The notes beneath the pieces were generated by a model. It worked only from the letters and a program-made list of their open reading frames with translations, was not told where the DNA came from and made no database searches. A stretch of DNA of 64,000 nucleotides, from the NCBI GenBank assembly GCA_022393335.1, contig JAJEKB010001262.1:20363-84362 (forward strand). The letters are read 5' to 3'. The stretch's first letter is position 1; the number at the start of each line of letters is the position of its first letter. The translations under genes and the position numbers were made by a program. This DNA is from Macrotrachela quadricornifera. Its lineage: Eukaryota > Rotifera > Eurotatoria > Philodinida > Philodinidae. This document shows positions 59,440-64,000 of this stretch, piece by piece.

Positions 59440-61200
59440 TTTCCACCTAATTTTTTCACCACTTAGTACGTTGTATTAAACAATAAAATACACCACAAGA
59501 TGCAGTATGAAAAGCCCTACAGTCTACAAAATAAAGCTTATATTAATCTTCAAGTTTTGGTTTTCCAAAAAAATTGGAATTTCGTGCAATCAGTTTTCAT
59601 AATTGCGAAAAGACCGTTTATTTTGTTTTTATTTTATCTTTTTATCAGTTGATGCGTTCTCTTCAAAAAATACGCAATGTATTACAAGATTCAATGTGAA
59701 AAGCTCGATAACTTATGTGATAGTGTTCGTCGTAGTGCTGTAGTTTTTCTTTTGAAAAAAAATATAATTCTTTTTTTTTTGTTTATGTAGTGTTATTGTT
59801 CCGCTCGGAAGTGCTTACAATGAGTATGAAGCACATGTGTGCTGTTTAAGCTTGAAGCAGTATCACGGGCGTTACAATTGCTAGCTTCTTTACGCAGAAC
59901 GGTTATGTTACTATTTTCATGCCACTACAAAAAAGAAAGTGTAATAAATAGAACGAGAGGAAAAGGGAGAAGAACAAGAAAGCACAGAAAAGAGAATATA
60001 AGCATGAGCGTAATGAAAAAGACGGAGAGGAAAAAAGCATAATTCTGTATATTCCCTTTCAATGCTATTAAAAAAAAATCATTTGTTTTTTTTTTTCTGT
60101 ATGCCTGTCTCCTATAACATTTTCTTAAATGGAGCAAAATATGCGAGGAGATGCAGTCTGAAAAGCTCTGCCATTCACAAAATAAACTTTGTTGTGATTG
60201 TGTAAATTTTGCTTTCGAAAAAGAAAAATTCTGTGACACCAATTTTCGCCTCTGTGTAAAGGTGAGTTTTTTTCTATGAAGTAGCACTTCGTTTTTTTTC
60301 TTATTGCATTCTCTTACCGCCTAATAGGTTTTACAAAATTTACGACAAGATGCAGCATGAAAAACTGTCCAATCTAGAAAGTGAAACTTACTCGAGTTAT
60401 GTATTTTCGCTTTCAAAACAACCAAAAGTCTGTGTGACTATTTTTCGCAGCGCTGAAAATCGATGGTACAAAATTTTGTCTTCTTTAAAATAAAAACTAC
60501 ACAATTAGAATAATATTTACTTTGTAGGTTGTAGAACTTTTCATACTGCATTGTATGGTATATTTTCTTGGTTAATACAACATATTAAATGATGAAAAAA
60601 TGAGGTAGAAAAATTGACCATTCATTATGGGCTACCCATTATTTCGAAAAATTCTGAAAATCCAATGCTATGTTAGATGTTTGTTTTAATCGGTGAAATC
60701 TTATTATTCTTAACGGGTGGCGTATAAAGAATTACGCTGTTAGTATTTTTTATATTTCTTCTCTATTATCTCCTTGATTAGATATAGATTTTTACCAAAA
60801 GATAGCGCTTGAAAATTTCTAAAAAATCACACGTTATTTAATCCAGAAACTGTTAAGATGTATCTGAAAAATGATGAAAAGTAAAGACATACAAAGATAT
60901 GTACAAAATAATGGGTTGGTATTATGATAAGAAATGATCGAACTTTACGTCCTATTTTTTCGTCACTTTGACCTACGAAAAAATACATACCCCACACGAT
61001 GCAACATGAAAAGCTCCACAATTTACATGAGACTGTTTATTTTATAGTTGCACGTTTCGTTCTCAAAAGGGACAAAATTTTGAACGATCAAATTTCGACT
61101 ATAAGATAACATTTTTTTGGTCAAAGATGAACTTTTTTATTTCATCTTTCTATATAATTACTTAGCTTTTCATACTGCATCTTTTGGTACTTGTATGTTT
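59440..61200. repeat. Cluster of a dispersed ~190-bp repeat family
   Basis: At least seven diverged copies share ACAAGATGCAGTATGAAAAG and a following CTAC-rich segment. They lie forward near 59498, 59683, 60150, 60343 and 60998, and reversed near 60545 and 61165. Many share a second block with TTTTCGCTTTC.AAA...AAA..TCTGTG. No coding frame. No known element identified. Confidence 0.65.
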
Positions 61201-62740
61201 TTAATGGGGCGAAATGATGAAAAAATAAGACACAAAGCACTCTCATTCATTTTGCCGACTCATTGATTTTTACAGCTTTCTATGTCTTTATTTTTCATCT
61301 TTTTTCAGACATACAGCTGTCGTCAAAAACACTTGCACATCTTGTTATGCAAATATATTTTTATGTATATGTCACTCTCAATCAATTTCGTATATCAGTT
61401 GATAGCCTGTGATGAGTACTATCGAATAATATGTTTCAATATTTTATCGGTTTATCTTTAGAAGAAATAAGGTACGGACATCTTTTTTTCATGAACATCA
61501 CACAATTTTTCACAACATTAATTTCAACATTTTTTAACTCTTCACCTGAAAAAGTCTGAGTCCATCAATGTTTTTGGATTTTCTGTTTTCAACTTTATGC
61601 GTTTCGATCGATCAAATTTTAGACATACGTTTAAATTCGCCATTTTGACCAACGACGATCAGTGTCACAAAAAAGTTCTATTTGTAAAATCATCATTTTC
61701 ATGCTATTTAGCTTATTGTAAACGTCGTTTCCTTTTCTTCGGACATTATTATACCAGTACTTTTTGGTAAAACAGTTCCATAGCTATATTCATGAAGATA
61801 ATGATACGTTCTTGTTAAACCCCCTTTAATTCCACTATGGGTTATCTCACTGTTACTTCGAATATATTGGTCAATAGCCTTGTCATTATTTCCCTAAGGA
61901 CACATGGTTAATCATCTTCGCCTCGGCGTTTTAGTGAATTTGTTTTGTTTCAACCTGTTGATATTGTAATAGATAGTCCTATGTGGAATGTTTGTTTCAA
62001 TATGAATAGCACTGACAGATTATACGCCTTTATTCCAAAAATATAATATTGATATATGATGGTTTTTTAAATAACTAGATGATCTCATAATTAAATGTGT
62101 ATGTATCGAAAAGAAAAGAAATCACACTTCTGTATTGTCATGTGCTCTGCATATGATACATTCTTTTCTCTCTCATGTTTGTTTGTTTCCATTCACATTC
62201 CTCTCACTTGTCTTTTTGCTCCTCTTCGATTCCTTTTGTTCCTCCTCCATTCCTTTTGCTCCTCTTCCATTGTTTGTTGCTCTGAGTCAGTGAGGATGTG
62301 CTGGAACGCATGTATACACCAGAAAAGGTGTTGGCAGCGGTAGATATATATTGTTCTGTTCTTGTGTGTATTTTCGGTAGTGTGCCTACATTCTTTTTGT
62401 TTGGTTTTGGTTCGGTTATGGAATAAAGCTTTCATTCTTCATATGTATGGTCAACGTGAAGTACAGCTAACGAACATATATCCCTGAAAAAATGAATTTC
62501 ATAATTGCTTTCTAACGACAAGAAAACCGTTACATAAAAATTTTATTTTATGCAAGTTTTTTTTGGCGACAGCCGCATCTAAAAGAGTTTTTCGATTAGA
62601 TCATATACGATTTTATAGAGAAGTTCAAGCGCTATCTTTCGGTAAAAGAAAGAGTGTTCTTAATTAAGGTGATAATAGAAGAGAAATTTCAAAAATACTG
62701 ACAATGAAATTCTTTAGGCGTCACTCGATATTATATTTCA
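60700..62740. repeat. Outer inverted repeat around a Tc1-like element
   Basis: 60700-60825 and 62615-62740 are inverted copies, sharing AAAGATAGCGCTTGA and TCTATTATC.CCTT.ATTA. They enclose the TA-flanked element below, suggesting nested insertions. Confidence 0.55.
61314..62579. mobile_element. Tc1/mariner-like element, degenerate
   Basis: Imperfect terminal inverted repeats: CAGCTGTCGTCAAAAACACT on the left and, reading inward from the right, GATGCGGCTGTCGCCAAAAA. Both continue to CTTGCA. TA lies at each end (61312-61313, 62580-62581). On the minus strand a ~60-residue frame near 61740-61900 (AIDQYIRSNSEITHSGIKGG) could be a transposase remnant, but no DDE motif is visible. At 62215-62272 there are three copies of a 20-bp CTCCTC/TTCC repeat. 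Confidence 0.5.
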
Positions 62741-63351
62741 ATCTGCTTTGTTCTCAGAAAAGTAATTCCATCTTTTTATGCGTTTTTAACGCATTTTTAT
62801 GCGATAAAATGTGCGGTTACTAACGCATCAAAATTCATTATTTTTAAATTTTTATCTGATTCGGTGGTAGATACTAATGTCATTTACGCTCCATCGTATC
62901 GACATTACTATATGCTAAGTTAAAATGCCGCATGAAATTTCCAAAAAATACACTTGCAAATACACTAGCAGGTTCACTTTTCTCTAAATGATTCAAAACA
63001 CCAGACGATTTACATAGCCTGAATGAAATCATAATAGTGGTAGCTTCATTTCAACGTCACTCTCACCTTATATACACAAACATATGATTCAGACACGACT
63101 CTCTCTCATTTTCTTTTGTTCGTAGTACGGCAAAGTCTGATTTTATTTCTATCTTCATATTTATTTATTACATAACAGCCTTGAAATTCATTGCGTCTTT
63201 TTATGAAGCATTCTGTGCACTCTTTTGCTTTACGTTAATTGCTTTGTGTAGAATAAAATAAAAAGATAAGAAAAACTTATATTGGTAATACAGCTCTACC
63301 TCTTCCAACCAACATTTTATATATGTATTAACTTTTTTTTTAGAAAGAAAA
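62741..63351. other. 5' flank of the BTB-TLDc gene
   Basis: No coding frame. A pyrimidine tract ending TTTTTTTTTAG at about 63333-63343 just before the ATG may be the acceptor of a 5'-UTR intron. Confidence 0.45.
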
Positions 63352-64000
63352 ATGGCGAGTTCTTTACAAAAACCTGATCTACTAGCAAAACAATGCGAGC
63401 AATTGTCTCAGATAGTTTCAAACTTCAACAAAACTATTGAAGATACAATTGCAACTGCCACAAATGATATGAATCAAATTCTTACATTAATTAAACAGAA
63501 TATTGAAGAAACAGTGGTTATGGCAGCAAATGATTTAAATGAATGGGAACAATTAAAAATGAACTTATCCAAGACAAGACTTCGTGGAAAAGTACTGCTC
63601 GATGTTGGTGGACGTGAATTTGCAACAATGGTAGAAACATTGACCAGTGAGAAAGATACCTTCTTTACAGCACTTTTCTCAAAGGAATGGGACTTGGAGA
63701 AAGATGAGAAAGGACGAATATTTATTGATAGGAATGGAGATTTATTTGCGGATATTTTAGATTATATGAGAAATCCCAGTGAATTTATTTTGCCAGAAGA
63801 ACGTTTACGTAAACGTTTGATAAATGAAGCTAAGTTCTACAAACTGAAGTCTTTTTTGGCAATTTTAACAGAACCAGAAAGAAAAGAAGAAGAAAAAAGA
63901 ATTCAAGAAGAACAGCGCATGGCAAAAATTTTTGATGGTGACACACTATTAACTAAAGAACAAAAACAGAAACTGAACGAATTTTATGGCAAAAATGATC
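63352..64000 (+). CDS. BTB (T1-type) and TLDc domain protein, cut by window end
   Basis: The frame opens at ATG 63352 and is still open at the window edge (216 codons shown). An N-terminal helical, probably coiled-coil region (1-75; EQLSQIVSNFNKTIEDTIAT) precedes a potassium-channel T1/KCTD-type BTB domain at about 80-165: VLLDVGGREFATMVETLTSE, FFTALFSKEW, DRNGDLFADILDYMRN. After an acidic/basic linker, DGDTLLTKEQKQKLNEFYGK is the usual opening of a TLDc domain. T1-BTB domains oligomerise or recruit cullin 3; TLDc domains are linked to oxidative-stress resistance and V-ATPase binding. The 3' end and any introns lie outside the window. Confidence 0.85.
   Translation, partial: MASSLQKPDLLAKQCEQLSQIVSNFNKTIEDTIATATNDMNQILTLIKQNIEETVVMAANDLNEWEQLKMNLSKTRLRGKVLLDVGGREFATMVETLTSEKDTFFTALFSKEWDLEKDEKGRIFIDRNGDLFADILDYMRNPSEFILPEERLRKRLINEAKFYKLKSFLAILTEPERKEEEKRIQEEQRMAKIFDGDTLLTKEQKQKLNEFYGKND

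Noticed and set aside
1..64000. CRISPR array, prokaryotic operon or prophage
   Set aside because: The repeats are tandem or inverted without regular unique spacers, and the genes are intron-bearing and animal in type.

Overview
This 64 kb, strongly AT-rich window is animal nuclear DNA. It has GT-AG introns mostly 48-80 bp long, compact gene clusters and a canonical U6 snRNA gene. The protein repertoire points to a bdelloid rotifer (Rotaria/Adineta type): an ADP-ribosyltransferase-TPR protein, an NHL-propeller membrane protein, a BTB-TLDc protein and two genes of bacterial-looking families. The organism call is an inference from gene content; no marker gene settles it. Exon structures below were rebuilt by hand. 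All complete multi-exon models close in frame from ATG to stop.

Layout. 0-6.5 kb: tandem sigma-class glutathione S-transferase units (two intact genes, one truncated pseudogene, one N-terminal relic). One unit is interrupted by a ~1 kb foldback-like element with an 8-bp target duplication. 7.3-8.7 kb: a uronyl/heparan 2-O-sulfotransferase-like gene lacking key cofactor-loop residues. 10.5-12.2 kb: a 21-bp minisatellite and a small secreted-protein gene. 12.5-20.1 kb: a tight minus-strand cluster of a Cab45/SDF4 EF-hand protein, an SLC46-like transporter and a FEM1-type ankyrin E3 substrate receptor. 22.9-25.6 kb: a ten-exon type II membrane NHL-repeat protein. 27.6-29.7 kb: an intronless ART-TPR gene. 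30-39 kb: gene-poor, with two inverted-repeat elements and a U6 snRNA gene. 39.9-43.1 kb: a divergent pair, an AAA+ ATPase and an isochorismatase-family hydrolase. 45.6-46.6 kb: an RPA70-like gene or remnant. 47.5-49.5 kb: a Ser/Thr protein kinase. 50.6-52.2 kb: a two-RRM RNA-binding protein. 53.7-63.3 kb: almost entirely repeats (tandem arrays, a TTAA-flanked near-perfect inverted repeat, a long foldback, a dispersed repeat family, a Tc1-like element). The right edge cuts a BTB-TLDc gene.

Functional links seen: both intact GST genes carry an antioxidant-response-element match at a similar distance upstream (roughly 115-135 bp), suggesting shared oxidative-stress control. The AAA ATPase and the hydrolase share a 485-bp intergenic promoter region. 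The SDF4, SLC46 and FEM1 genes are only 100-155 bp apart on one strand. At least six inverted-repeat elements, three flanked by TA, one by TTAA and one by an 8-bp duplication, account for much of the apparently empty sequence.
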